Below are positions 11,030-21,140 of a stretch of DNA of 64,000 bases, one piece after another. How positions within the stretch are numbered: the first letter of the stretch is position 1; each line of letters opens with the position of its first letter. The notes below the pieces were generated by a model. That model searched no databases. It was not told where the DNA came from and saw only the letters and a program-made list of their open reading frames with translations. The position numbers were made by a program, and so were the translations under genes. The stretch is from Arachis hypogaea (taxonomy: Eukaryota > Streptophyta > Magnoliopsida > Fabales > Fabaceae): NCBI RefSeq assembly GCF_003086295.3, contig NC_092044.1, positions 75,726,024-75,790,023 of the forward strand, in the 5' to 3' direction.

Positions 11030-12060
11030 GGGCGTGCCACTTAAAAAAATGCTATGAAAATGTGTGGGCGTGGCACGCCCAGCACCAAGGCATGGCACGT
11101 CAGTAATGACTTCCAGAGAAGAATGTTTGGGTTTTAACAAGGGCATGGCACGCCAGTATCATTTTCCAGAGGACAATGTTGAAGGCCACAAAAGGGGCAT
11201 GGCACGCCAAGACCATCACACACCATGGGTGTGCCACTTGAACCATTGGGCGTGGCACGCCAGTTCATCAATCCAGAAAGGGACAACAAATTGGGCGTGC
11301 CACTTGGTATCGAAGGCTGGCATGCCAACTCTAGTCCATCACTTGGGCGTGCCACTTGAAGACCCAGGCGTGGCACGTCAAGCTTGAAGGAGTCACCTTA
11401 AGATGGGCGTGCCACTTGAACATCAAGGTGTGGCACGCTGGTTCAAGTTTCCAGAGAAGAGGTTGAAGATCCAAACACTTGGGCGTGCCACTTGGTGTCA
11501 AAGGTATGACACGCCAACTATCATCCTCACATGGGCGTGCCACTTGGGTCCCAGGCGTGGTACGCCAATGCTAAAGAAGACCAAGCACCAAAGTTGGGCA
11601 TGCCACTTGAGGTCGAAGGCGTGGCATACCAACTCTCACTATTTACCTGGGCGTGCCACTTGAATACTGGGTGTGGCACACCAGCTACTGGAGCAAAGAA
11701 GTGAAGAAGCATGCACTATGGGCGTGCCACGCCAACTATGTTTTCCAAAGAAGTGAAGATGGTTCTTCATGGGCGTGGCACGCCAACTGCTGGTCGTGGC
11801 AGGCCAGTGGTAAAATCTAGAAAGGAAGATGAAGTAACCACAACGGGCGTGGCACGCCAGACCTTGGGTGTGCCACGCTAGTTTAATTTTTCAGGGAAGA
11901 AGAATAAGAAGGAAGACCCTGGGTGTGCCACTTGGATTCGAAGGCGTGGCACGCCAGGGATGCCAACACATAAGGCGTGCCACTCGAAGAGCTGGGCGTG
12001 GCGTGCCAAGCCAAATTTAGTGGCTAGGCATGGCACTCCACTTAAACGCCAGCAACACGC
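11030..12060 (+). repeat. GGCGTGGCACGCC / GGGCGTGCCACTTG array
   Basis: About 25-30 copies of two alternating words, GCGTGGCACGCC and GGGCGTGCCACTTG, occur every 25-45 bases. The first is a palindrome apart from its centre. Spacer sequences differ from copy to copy. The array ends about 100 bases before the TATA box. The ORFs 11064-11663 on both strands result from the array. Confidence 0.85.
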
Positions 12061-12156
12061 TAAGCCTGAAGGTCACATTTATTGAGTTTTCTTTTTCCCT
12101 TCAATTGTAATTTTCTTTTCTCTTTTGTATTTTCTTAATTCTAGTGATAGGAGTAG

Positions 12157-12165
12157 TATAAATAC
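12157..12165 (+). promoter_or_regulatory. TATA box of LTR X
   Basis: TATAAATAC lies about 100 bases after the palindromic array and 120 bases before the GAGCTCTGTTGTA hairpin. Confidence 0.65.
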
Positions 12166-13142
12166 CCCCTATAAGTACTAAAAAGGGGGTTGGATTGGGT
12201 TGGCATTGCCATGTTTAGATCTAGCTTTACTCTATACTTTATCTCTTCCATTTCTCGTACTTTTCTCTGAGCTATAAGTAGCTAAACTCCCTCTCATTGG
12301 GAGAGGGAGCTCTGTTGTACTTGATGGATTAATGATAGTGAATTTCTTCTTCTCTTCATCTTCTCTTTGATTTGCTAGAAGGAATTTCGTTCTTCATGCT
12401 AGTGTTCAATCATCTTGGGAAAGAGTTTGAATGCAAAATGGGTTTCATGAGAACCATGTAAAAGGAAACATGAAACCATTCTTGAAATCCCTTCTCACAC
12501 TTTAGTAGAATCTGAGTTTTGGGAATGGATATGGTGACATATAATCCACCCAATATTTGGATCTATGATGATGTGTGGTATAATCAGGGCCCAAGCATAT
12601 CTCTCTTCATGAGCAAGTAGACCAAGGAATTGGCTGATTATCAAGATTTGAGAGATTGAGTTACCAAGGGATTGGGAGTCAATCAATCATGATTGCCAAG
12701 AGGTCAATGAGTTGCATGATTAAAGATGAGATGAACTAAATTTAATCTAAAGAGATTAACATCTCCAAATCCCAATGAATTCCCCTATTCTTATCTCCCA
12801 CATTATGTATAGCTTTCTTTTACATTCTACTAATTCCCCATTCCATTCTACAATTCAGTCATTTATGTTTCTATTCTTTACATACTTTCCATTTAAATTT
12901 ATGCACTTTATTGCTTTCCTTTACTTTCATGTTCTTTATAATTCTGCAATTTAATTTACAGTACTCAATATTCTCTATTTGATTAGCTTAACTAATTAAC
13001 TCATTAGCTAACACTGCTCAATCAATCAATCTCTGTGGATACGATCCAACTCCTTGTGGGTTATTACTTGACGATATTTGGTGCGCTTGCCAAAGAACGG
13101 ATTCATTTTATATGGGGAGTGAATTCCGGTCATCAAGTTTTA

Positions 13143-13160
13143 TGGCGCCGTTGCTAGGGA
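13143..13160 (+). promoter_or_regulatory. Primer-binding site of X (tRNA-Asp)
   Basis: TGGCGCCGTTGCTAGGGA differs from the tRNA-Asp complement at two positions near its end. It starts seven bases after the LTR. Confidence 0.8.
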
Positions 13161-13382
13161 CTGATTTGAATTGATAATGATCAAGAGAATGAGCAGTTAG
13201 ATTAAGCATTTTTTTCCTTTCATTCCTCTAAAATTTCATTTAGAATTTTCTATTTTCATTGCCTACGTACTAACACTAACAAGAGCACACTAACTGTTTG
13301 TTATTTTGCATCAATTAATTTGGCTTACCCACCCTTCTTTCTAAAAGTGTTAACATTTTTCTTTTGTGATTCTGTTTTGTGT

Positions 13383-13562
13383 ATGACAGGAAGACGGGGA
13401 GCTGATATCTCCTACAACTTTGAACTCGAGAGAACATTCTTAAGACTGAGAAGGGAAGCAGTGGCCAGAGGCAAAAGAGTAGTTGGTGAAGAAGAAGAAG
13501 AAGGTCCAACTCAAACCATGGAAGGAGAAGCACACAACCACCATGAAGAAGCTGTTGACAAC
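13383..13562 (+). pseudogene. gag of X, N-terminal piece
   Basis: The start ATG at 13383 gives MTGRRGADISYNFELERTFL, closely resembling the gag start of D (34000: MPGGRRGESTSFDFEPERTF). The reading frame is open until Y is inserted after 13562. The shared start suggests that X and D belong to neighbouring Athila families. The 220 bases between PBS and ATG hold nothing else recognisable. Confidence 0.8.
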
Positions 13563-14108
13563 TGTTCCGAGGGTTACCTGAAACTGGAGGTCGATCTCGG
13601 ATGAGATCTTCTGTGCTGGTCGGTGCTAACGTGTCCGGCTGGTGGGAGACGGCCGGAGCTGTTGTGTTCGACTTGTTGGACTTGGTGGTAGTGCTGATTC
13701 CTTTGTCCCCGGAGGGTGGGGGGTACCTGCAATGGACTCCGATGCTTAAGTTAGCAAGGTTATTAAGCAGGTATTGAGTAGAATCAGAGTATGAGTTATA
13801 CCTGGGTGCTCCAGTGTATTTATAACGGTGAGAATTGACCTTTCTAGATAAGATAAGTTAGTTATCTTATCTTATCTTATCTTATCTTTTGGGTGAGGTC
13901 AGCTTATCTTCAACAGAACTGCCTTTATCTCTGTAGGCTGGGATTGCCTCTGGATTTGGGTTGTGTTCCTCTATTTGGACCCTTTATTGGGCTTTCCTGT
14001 CGATTTGGCCGAGCTCTTTGAGAAGAGGTCGGATAGTCTGACCTGAAGAGGTCGGTCACCTTGTCGCTAAACATCCCGGGTCGGTCAGCTCGACCCAGGG
14101 TATGAACA
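13563..14108 (-). repeat. 3' LTR of Y
   Basis: On the + strand it reads TGTTCCGAGGG...ATGAACA. It includes a TTATC microsatellite (about 13862-13890), a minus-strand TATA box (13817-13824) and a GGGTCG...CGACCC palindrome close to the edge (about 14079-14098). It is the partner of 28618-29163. Confidence 0.9.
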
Positions 14109-14559
14109 GTGCCCCTGCTTGAGCTCGGTTCTTCCTTTGGAGGTCGAGTCTTTGACTTCGGTCCTTCTTAAGTGAAGTCGAACTCAAGCATTTTGTCGAT
14201 TCCTTTTCTTTGTAGAGTCTTTTTTGAATGTAGAACATTTTCCTCTAAAAGCACGCGCTTTTGTATTAGCGCTTTTTTGGGAATGCAAGCGGTTTTAACA
14301 TCCGCATTTAATTGGCATTTAATTGCCCTATTCTCTCTTGGCTTTTATTTTGAATCCCTCAATCAAAAAAATGGTTTCTCTTCTTCACTTCTTCTCCGTA
14401 ACTCCTCCCTTTACTCTCTCGTTTTTCTGTTTCTCTCATCTGCTCTCTGTCTTTCGCTTGCTCCTCTACTTTCTTGTGTTTGTGGCGTCGCTTGGTGTTC
14501 TTCTGGGCAGCCTTTATCTCTACGCTTCCACTCTTCCTCGAAGCTTCTTTAGTCTCCAG
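14109..14559 (+). other. Y tail edge and likely 5' leader of antisense gene
   Basis: On the minus strand the first bases next to the LTR read GCAGGGGCAC, a polypurine-tract-like end for Y. On the + strand the stretch is pyrimidine-rich and ends in CTCCAG|GTTAGT, a good splice donor at 14560, so it could be the first, mostly untranslated exon of the antisense gene. I see no clear TATA box. ORFs 14172-14552 and 14323-14697 are not supported. Confidence 0.45.
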
Positions 14560-15142
14560 GTTAGTCCCATTTCGTATTTTGTTTTTAGCTTTTGGGATGA
14601 AGTTTTCCCTTTGATCTTCTTTTTGGAGAAAGTTTGGATTTTTCTGTTTTTTATCGTTCTTGACTTTGTTTGCATGCTCTGGAATTTTTTGGTGTGAACC
14701 TTTTTCTTGTTGCTTGAATCTTTTTCTTCTGCATGTTGCCGCCGTTTCTGTTTGTGCCTTGGCTGATGATTTTTTTCTTGATTTTGAAAAGTTTGTGCCT
14801 TTGCTGTTTTCCGTTTGGTCTTTTGGGTGTCCTGATAAACTGTAGCAGTAGTGTTGGTAAACTGTAGGAGCAATGCTTTTCTTGATAAACTGTAGAAGGG
14901 TGGACCTTTTGCGTTCTTTGCTTCCCTTGCTTTCCTTTCTGGATTTTATTTTGATGAGTGCCGAGATGTAGACTGTAGAAATGTTTTTGAAGATCCTTCT
15001 TATTTACTGCCTCCAAGGGATGCTCCAAGACTTCTTCTCTTGAGTCTTGGGGTTTTTCCCTTTTTGGTATATCCTTCCGTCGAGATGTTTTGACCCATGT
15101 ACGAGATGTTTTTAGGTAATCCACTCTTCTTTTCTTTTGTAG
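14560..15142 (+). other. Predicted 5' intron of antisense gene in Y
   Basis: It runs from the donor GTTAGT at 14560 to the acceptor TTTTCTTTTGTAG ending at 15142, about 583 bases, and is T-rich as plant introns are. The acceptor is 15 bases before the ATG at 15158. This is predicted from sequence only. Confidence 0.45.
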
Positions 15143-15157
15143 GATTTAGTTGGCCTC

Positions 15158-17065
15158 ATGTATTCCCAAAATAACGTTGTAGAGATGCCTTCCCAGGTTC
15201 CTGCGGGTATGGCCGATTGGGTGGACTCCATGGTTCTCCTGTGTGTCTCGCTGGCTGATTCTGAGTTTTGTGTTCAGCTTAGGCAGTTTCATAGTGTCTG
15301 TAACAATTCTGGTGATGAGAAGAACTATGAACTTGTCCCTCCTTCTTCTGACGAGAGAGTCTGTTTTTCAACTCGGGTTGTTGATGGTCGCCCCTTCTTT
15401 TATGCTTACGACTTTTTCTTCGGTCAGCTGGGTATCACCCTTCCTTTTACTCAATTTGAAATCGACCTGTTATGGTCTTGTAATGTTGCCCCTTCTCAAC
15501 TTCACCCCAACTCCTGGGGTTTTATAAAAATTTTCCAATTGTTGTGTAATGGCTTTGGTATTCCTGCTTCCCAATCTCTCTTCTTCTACTTGTTTGTCTT
15601 GACTAAGCCTGGAGTGGTGAAAAAGAAAGAAGATTGGGTCTCCTTTCGTTCCACCCAGGGAAAGAAGGTTTTTTCCGTGTTTGACGAGTCATTCCGCGAT
15701 TTTAAAAACTACTTTTTCAAGGTCTGAGCTGTTAAAGGAACTCGGCCCTTTTTTCTGGACGAAAATGATGAGCCCGCCTTTCCCCTGGAATGGCAAAAAG
15801 ATGTGAAGGTCTCCAGGTATTCTTGGGACATGTTGGACGAGGCTGAGCGAGCCTTTGTGACTGTTTTGGAAGAACGCTGGGGTCAACCTCCCCATCTTGA
15901 TACAAAGAAATTTCTAACCAATCCTTCTCTTCTTCAAACTGAACTGGGTATCTTGTGTTTTCTTTGCTGTTTGTTTATGTTACTTGTAGTTGTATTTCCG
16001 ACTTGTTCGATTTGTAGCTTGACTTCTGTTTTATTTGCAGAGGCAATGAAGAATAATGAATCTATGAAAGCTTTTAAGAGGGCGCAGAAGGCGACTGCTG
16101 CCAGGAATATTGCCGCCAAGGCGGCTGGGGAGGGGTCCTCCCAAGTGTGCGAGAAGCCATCAGTGCCGAGTTCCCCCATGGTGAAGAAAGTGATTCCGAC
16201 ACCTCGGGTCCGCTTGGTGGATCCTCACCCTACCTCTGCCATTGCATCTGCTGCCCCTCCAAGTAAGAAGCAAAAGACGGTTGAGCCTTTCGACCTTAAT
16301 GCCCTTGACTTCAATGCCATTGAGTTCATATATCAACAAATTGGGCCCTATGGTACCCTCTCGATGGACGATGTGTCCATCCTCCACCATTTGGAATTTA
16401 TGGCCCGGAATCACGTGCAGATGGCGTTTATGGCGACCGCTATACACTAGACTGCTCAAAGTCTCCCTCTTCATGCCACCAAGGCATTTATGGAGGAGGC
16501 AAAGCAAGAGTTTGACCGGATGAAGGGGCTGAAGGAGGAGCTCGAATTAAAGGTGAACAAGTTAAAGAAGGATCTAAAGAATGAAAAGGCGAGTTCCCTT
16601 TTATTGGCGGCTTCTTTGCGGTTGGCCGAGGACACAGCCCTGATGCATAAAGATGGTTATGTTACAACTTATCGGGAGGTGATGCGTCTGAGGGGGGAGT
16701 TGAACAGTGCTCGGGAGGATTATTCTGAGCTCCAAGGTCATCTTGTCGGAAGCATGACTGCTGCTTACGAGAACTTGAAGGAGCAAGTTCGGGTCATTGC
16801 TCCCGAGGCCGATCTCACCCTTTTCAGTTTAGACAATGTTGTCAGAGATGGCAAGATTGTCCCTGATGACGAGGGTGATGATGATGCTGATCCTCCTCCT
16901 GTGTCCTCTGCCAAAGTGTCGACCTCTTCTGTTCCTCCGGTTGCACCTGATTCGGATTGCCAAGTTCTGAACCGGGGGGACGGAACTATAGATGCTGTGC
17001 CTATTCAGACTCGTCCGCCTTCTCCTTGTCCTGATGATGCCACGAAAGTTCCTGAAGCTTGTTGA
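15158..17065 (+). pseudogene. Antisense ORF (aORF) of Tat element Y
   Basis: One + strand frame runs from ATG 15158 to TGA 17063-17065, opposite to gag-pol. It is broken only by TGA at 15725 and TAG at 16448. A likely 93-base intron (15948-16040, GTATCT...TTTGCAG) is a multiple of three, so the frame also reads through. The N-terminal part (about 1-250) has FFGQLGITLPFTQFEIDLL and resembles domains found in plant transposon and antisense ORFs. The middle is Ala/Ser/Pro-rich, residues around 445-500 form a Lys/Glu-rich coiled coil, and the end is Asp/Pro/Ser-rich. Antisense ORFs of this kind are known in Tat elements and their role is unknown. Two stops against about 635 codons suggest slower decay than the neighbouring pol, which carries more breaks. 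Confidence 0.7.
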
Positions 17066-18564
17066 TCTGTAGCTGCCCCGGCTTGTGGGCTTTTGAAACT
17101 TTTTTATTCAATTGCTGACTTTTCTTAGTTGCTTTATCTAGCAACTTTTATATTTTGAACAATAGCTTACGGTCTTTTGATAGTAGGTTTTGGTGGCCTT
17201 TCACGGCCTTTAAAAAAAGTAGTCTTTTGACTTGGCATCTTCTTGCTGATGTTTGAAATCTTGAAGCTTGACTTCCTCGGATTGTTTTATTTTATCGTTT
17301 ATAGCTTTGATCCTTTGAGGTTGTGACTCAGGGGTCCAACTTGTTTCTTGATGGGTCTTTTGCGCTGGTCCCTCTTTTAGTTATTTCTGTAATCCTCTTT
17401 TTTGGACCTTTGTTAGGTCTCCTTTCAGGGATTACTTTGATAACTTTGAAGTGGTAGGAGTCTGACTTGGTTTACGTCGGTCTCCTTTAAGTTATTTTTT
17501 GTAGTCCTTTTTCTTGGATCTTTGTCAGATCTCTTTCAGGGACTACTTCGCATAACTTTTAGTGGTAGGAGTCCGACTTGGTTATGTCAGTCTCCTTTAA
17601 GTTATTTTTGTAGTCCTCTTTCTTGGATCTTTGTCAGATCTCTTTCAGGGACTACTTGTATAACTTTTTAGTGATAGGAGTCTGACTTGGTTTACGTCGG
17701 TCTCCTTTAAGTTATTTTTTGTAGTCCTCTTTCTTGGATCTTTGCCAGATCTCTTTCAGGGACTACTTGTATAACTTTTTAGTGGTAGGAGTCCAACTTG
17801 GTTATGTCGGTCTCCTTTAAGTTATTTTTTGTAGTCCTCTTTCTTGGATCTTTGCCAGATCTCTTTTAGGGACTACTTGTATAACTTTTTAGTGGTAGGA
17901 GTCCGACTTGGTTATGTTGGTCTCCTTTAAGTTATTTTTTGTAGTCCTCTTTCTTTGATCTTTGTCAGATCTCTTTCAGGGACTACATGTATAACTTTTT
18001 GTTTTGGGCTGACTTTGTTATGTCAGGCCCTTCTAAGTTAAAGTAATCCTCTTTAATAGGGTTGGTCAGACCTCTTTCCAGGGTTTACTTATAACTTGGT
18101 TTGACTTGGTTCGTTCGACCAGTCCTTAGGTTATTATTTTAGCGATCCGTAAGACCTCGTCAGGTTCTTTTTTAGATCACTTTCGATAACTTCTTACATT
18201 ATTCTGTGTTCATCTTTGCCGATTTGTAGAAAGTGGTTGGCATCTTTTGATCGTCCTTTGGGTGAATCGCGTTTTCACCCTTATCGGACGATTTATCTTT
18301 ATCGTGGTCGTGCAGTGAAATTGTTTTTCACTTTCTGCCGACCTGTCGCTTTATAATCGGACGATGAATACTTCAGATTAATGCGTCTTGGATTCTTTGT
18401 AGAATATCTAAATAGACTTTATTCAAAGAAAAAATGCAAATATATACATGCGGGAATTTTCTTATCCCTTTAAGTCGGGCATGACCTAGATCTTCAACAT
18501 AGTGCCTCATTAAAAAAAAGCTTTTTCAGGAAAAAGAGTGCATCAAATAATGAGATCTTTTGTC
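17066..18564 (-). other. Non-coding tail of Y between aORF and integrase
   Basis: No ORF is credible on either strand. It contains the 110-base tandem array (17389-18050), followed by GTC-rich unique sequence. Downstream of the aORF, an AATAAAG-like signal is not obvious. Long tails with tandem repeats are common in Tat elements. Confidence 0.7.
17389..18050 (-). repeat. 110-base tandem repeat in Y tail
   Basis: Units begin at GTAGTCCT or GTAATCCT at 17389, 17501, 17610, 17721, 17831 and 17941, giving periods of 112, 109, 111, 110 and 110. Each holds GATCTTTG(C/T)CAGATCTC, ACTACTTGTATAAC and GGTAGGAGTCCGACTTGG. The first and last units are the most diverged, as expected for unequal exchange. 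Confidence 0.9.
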
Positions 18565-19701
18565 TTAGCTGTAGTACCTTCTTAGGTTGCAGGCGTGCCA
18601 TGACCTAGGAAGCTCTCGTCCATCGAGTTCAGACAGTCTATAGTAGCCCATTCCGAGTACCTTTACAACTCGGTAGGGTCCTTTCCAGTTTTCTGCCAGC
18701 TTTCCTTCTCCTGGTCGAGTTGTTCCAATATCATTTCGGATTAGGATGAGGTCATCCTCTACAAAACTTCTCGGTACTACCCTTTGATTATATCTGGAGG
18801 CCATTCGGCGCTTTAGAGATTCTTCCCTGATACGAGCTCATTCTTGGATTTCGGGTAGCAAGTCGAGCTCTTCTCTCTGATGTTGGGAGTTTGCTTCCTC
18901 ATTGTAGTGAACTACTCTGGGCGATCCTTCTTCGATTTCTACTGGAATCATTGCCTCCATTCCGTATGCTAATCAGAAAGGGGATTCCTTTGTGGTGGAA
19001 TGTGGCGTCATTCGGTATGCCCATAGAACCTGTGGAAGCTCCTCTGCCCAGGCTCCCTTTGCGTCTTGTAATCTCTGTTTTAATCCGGCCAATATGACTT
19101 TGTTAGCGGCTTCAGCCTGTCCATTGGCTTGTGGATGTTCAACGGATGTGTACTGGTGCTTTGTATTCAAGTCAGCCACTAGTTTTCTGAAGCCTGCATC
19201 TGTGAATTGAGTGCCATTGTCTGTGGTTATTGAATATGGAACCCCGAACCTTGTGACGATGTTTCTATATAAGAATTTCCGGCTTCTCTGAGCGGTGGCA
19301 TTGGCTAGGGGCTCGGCCTCGATCCACTTTCTAAAATAATCTACCCCTACTATGAGGAATTTAACTTGTCCTGGTCCCTGTGGGAAGGGGCCGAGAAGAT
19401 CAAGTCCCCATTTTGCAAACGGCCAAGGCGAGGTCACGCTAATGAGCTCTTCTGGCGGGGCGATGTGAAAGTTGGCATGTTTCTGACATGGTGGACATGT
19501 CTTTACAAATTCTGTAGCTTCTTTCTGTAGAGTTGGCCAATAAAGTCCCGCCCGGAGTACTTTTTTGGCGAGAGCTCGTGCTCCGAGATGATTGCCACAA
19601 ATGCCGGCGTGTATTTCTTCTAGCACTTCCCTTGTGTTGGAGGTCGGCACGCATTTTAGTAAAGGTGTTGAGATTCCTCTTTTGTACAGGATGTTGTTTA
19701 T
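18565..19701 (-). pseudogene. Integrase of Y, 3' part of pol
   Basis: The gene is read leftward from Z. The zinc-binding HHCC region is visible (EIHAGICGNHLG and CPPCQKH). The catalytic core has WGLDLLGPFP (first Asp), TTDNGTQF (second Asp) and EHPQANGQAEAAN (Glu). The C-terminal NWKGPYRVVKVL module follows, and the end is CNLRRYYS at 18565. The core ORF 19650-18973 and the C-terminal ORF 18804-18565 share one frame, separated by in-frame TGA codons near 18970 and 18835. Integrase would insert the DNA copy into the genome. The N-terminal link to RNase H is interrupted by Z. Confidence 0.9.
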
Positions 19702-20389
19702 GATGGTGTAACATCCCTTCCAGCAAAATACCTTGCTTAAGTCAGGGTATTTCTACAAGAAAGAACATTACGTAACCTTCTCTAGTATTAACTACTTAAT
19801 TATCGAGCCTTTGTATCGAGTTCGCGTTTTAGTTTTAAGAAAATTCCAGAAAATTTTGTTTTTTATTCATTAAAGTCATAATTCAAACATTTACATATAA
19901 TAATAATCACATAGATATTATTGATAATAATTCTTATACAAAAGAAACCAAATGAAACTCAAATACAATATACCAAACCTACCCATCTCTATGAAATAAA
20001 ATCTCAAGGGACAACAGCGAGGGGACTACAAGACCAATTAAAATCATAAAGAAAACCTACTAATTGCTCGCAGCTTCAAATTGCGTCTTCAAACCTATGT
20101 CACTGAAAGGGTGGAAAATTTGGGGGTGAGAACCAAACCACATGTTCTCAGTAGAGGTCGAGGATGCCGTTAAAGTAAAGAATAAAGCGCAAATAGTTAG
20201 CTTCGTTCGGAGATATTTAAAATATCACTGTTTTTATTAGCCTTACGAATCCTCTTGAAAACCACCAGTTTAACATTCAAAGTCCAAAACTTTCTTTAAG
20301 AGCATCAGTTAATTATCTAAAATCTTAAACCCATATCTTTCTTTACAAAACTCTTAAAGTTTCCTAGACTGTATGAATGACCAACCTGT

Positions 20390-20540
20390 TCCAAGCATAG
20401 GTTTATTAAGTCTATGCTGAACCAGTTTGATTTTTCATACTTCACTAGACCATAAAATAAAGAAGTTACCTACGCGGTATAAATGATCATCCTGCTCCAA
20501 GCATAGGTTCATTAAGTCTATGCTGAATCAGTCAGATACT
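20390..20540. repeat. Direct repeat GCATAGGTTNATTAAGTCTATGCTGAA
   Basis: Two copies about 120 bases apart (near 20395 and 20501), each preceded by a GTATGAATGA/GTATAAATGATCA-like block and CCTG(T/C)TCCAA. Within each, GCATAG and CTATGC are inverted, so each can form a small hairpin. They lie inside Z. Confidence 0.65.
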
Positions 20541-20989
20541 TTATACAAAACTAGACCCCAAACGTACCAGTCACAGCCTTAGGCCCAAACAACTCAATCA
20601 ACATCCAATCACCACAATCCAAACAATCAGTTACAAACACAGGTAATGAGGTTCAAACACAATCAAGAGCAATTACATCAAGTATAGCAATTAGCAGTTA
20701 AACAGAATTATTCACTTAGACAAACCAATTACAATATACACACCCAAACAATGTCACATAGATGCATATGATGAATGTCTAGTCCTAGTACAGGCCATGA
20801 GCTCATGTGTCGGTTGGCTGCCCGCAATCCCGACATTTATCCGGTCACGAGTAGTCCCAATTTTCCCGGATACGATTTTTCATTCCTAAATAAATGCGCA
20901 TATAATAATAGCCGCTCATTTGAGACAGCCTCTGCCTACTGTAAGAAAATATATATATACTCTGCTCTGCTTTGGGGAAGCAAAAAATG

Positions 20990-21140
20990 GCTGTAGGTAA
21001 CTTAGTTTCCCTACAGAAACTCTGGGTTGCATTAAGGAACTAATATATATTAAATATAGCTCTGGGTTGCATCAAGCAACTAATATATATATAAATATAG
21101 CTCTGGGATGCATCAAGCAACTAAAATATATATAAATATC
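20990..21140. repeat. Tandem CTCTGGGTTGCATCAAGCAACTAATATAT units
   Basis: Three units of about 55 bases begin near 21018, 21060 and 21100. Each has CTCTGGG(T/A)TGCAT, AAGCAACTAA and an AT dinucleotide run. GTTGC and GCAAC in each unit are inverted. They lie inside Z. Confidence 0.65.

Larger units (their letters stand above)
10832..13135 (+). repeat. 5' LTR of element X
   Basis: It runs TGATGACTTG...GTCATCA with inverted ends TGATG/CATCA. It contains the GGCGTGGCACGCC array, TATA at 12157, a hairpin with stem CTCCCTCTC/GAGAGGGAG before GAGCTCTGTTGTA (12268-12325), conserved U5 blocks and a U5 stem-loop (13038-13076). Confidence 0.85.

Noticed and set aside
11030..12060. CRISPR-like array (short palindromic repeats with differing spacers)
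   Set aside because: Repeat length and spacing vary, the words occur inside a plant LTR with TATA and U5, and no cas-like genes exist. It is a U3 word array.
14172..15124. Protein-coding ORFs near the start of the antisense gene
   Set aside because: They overlap the likely leader and T-rich intron and have no homology that I can recognise; the minus-strand Lys-rich ORFs are their shadows.
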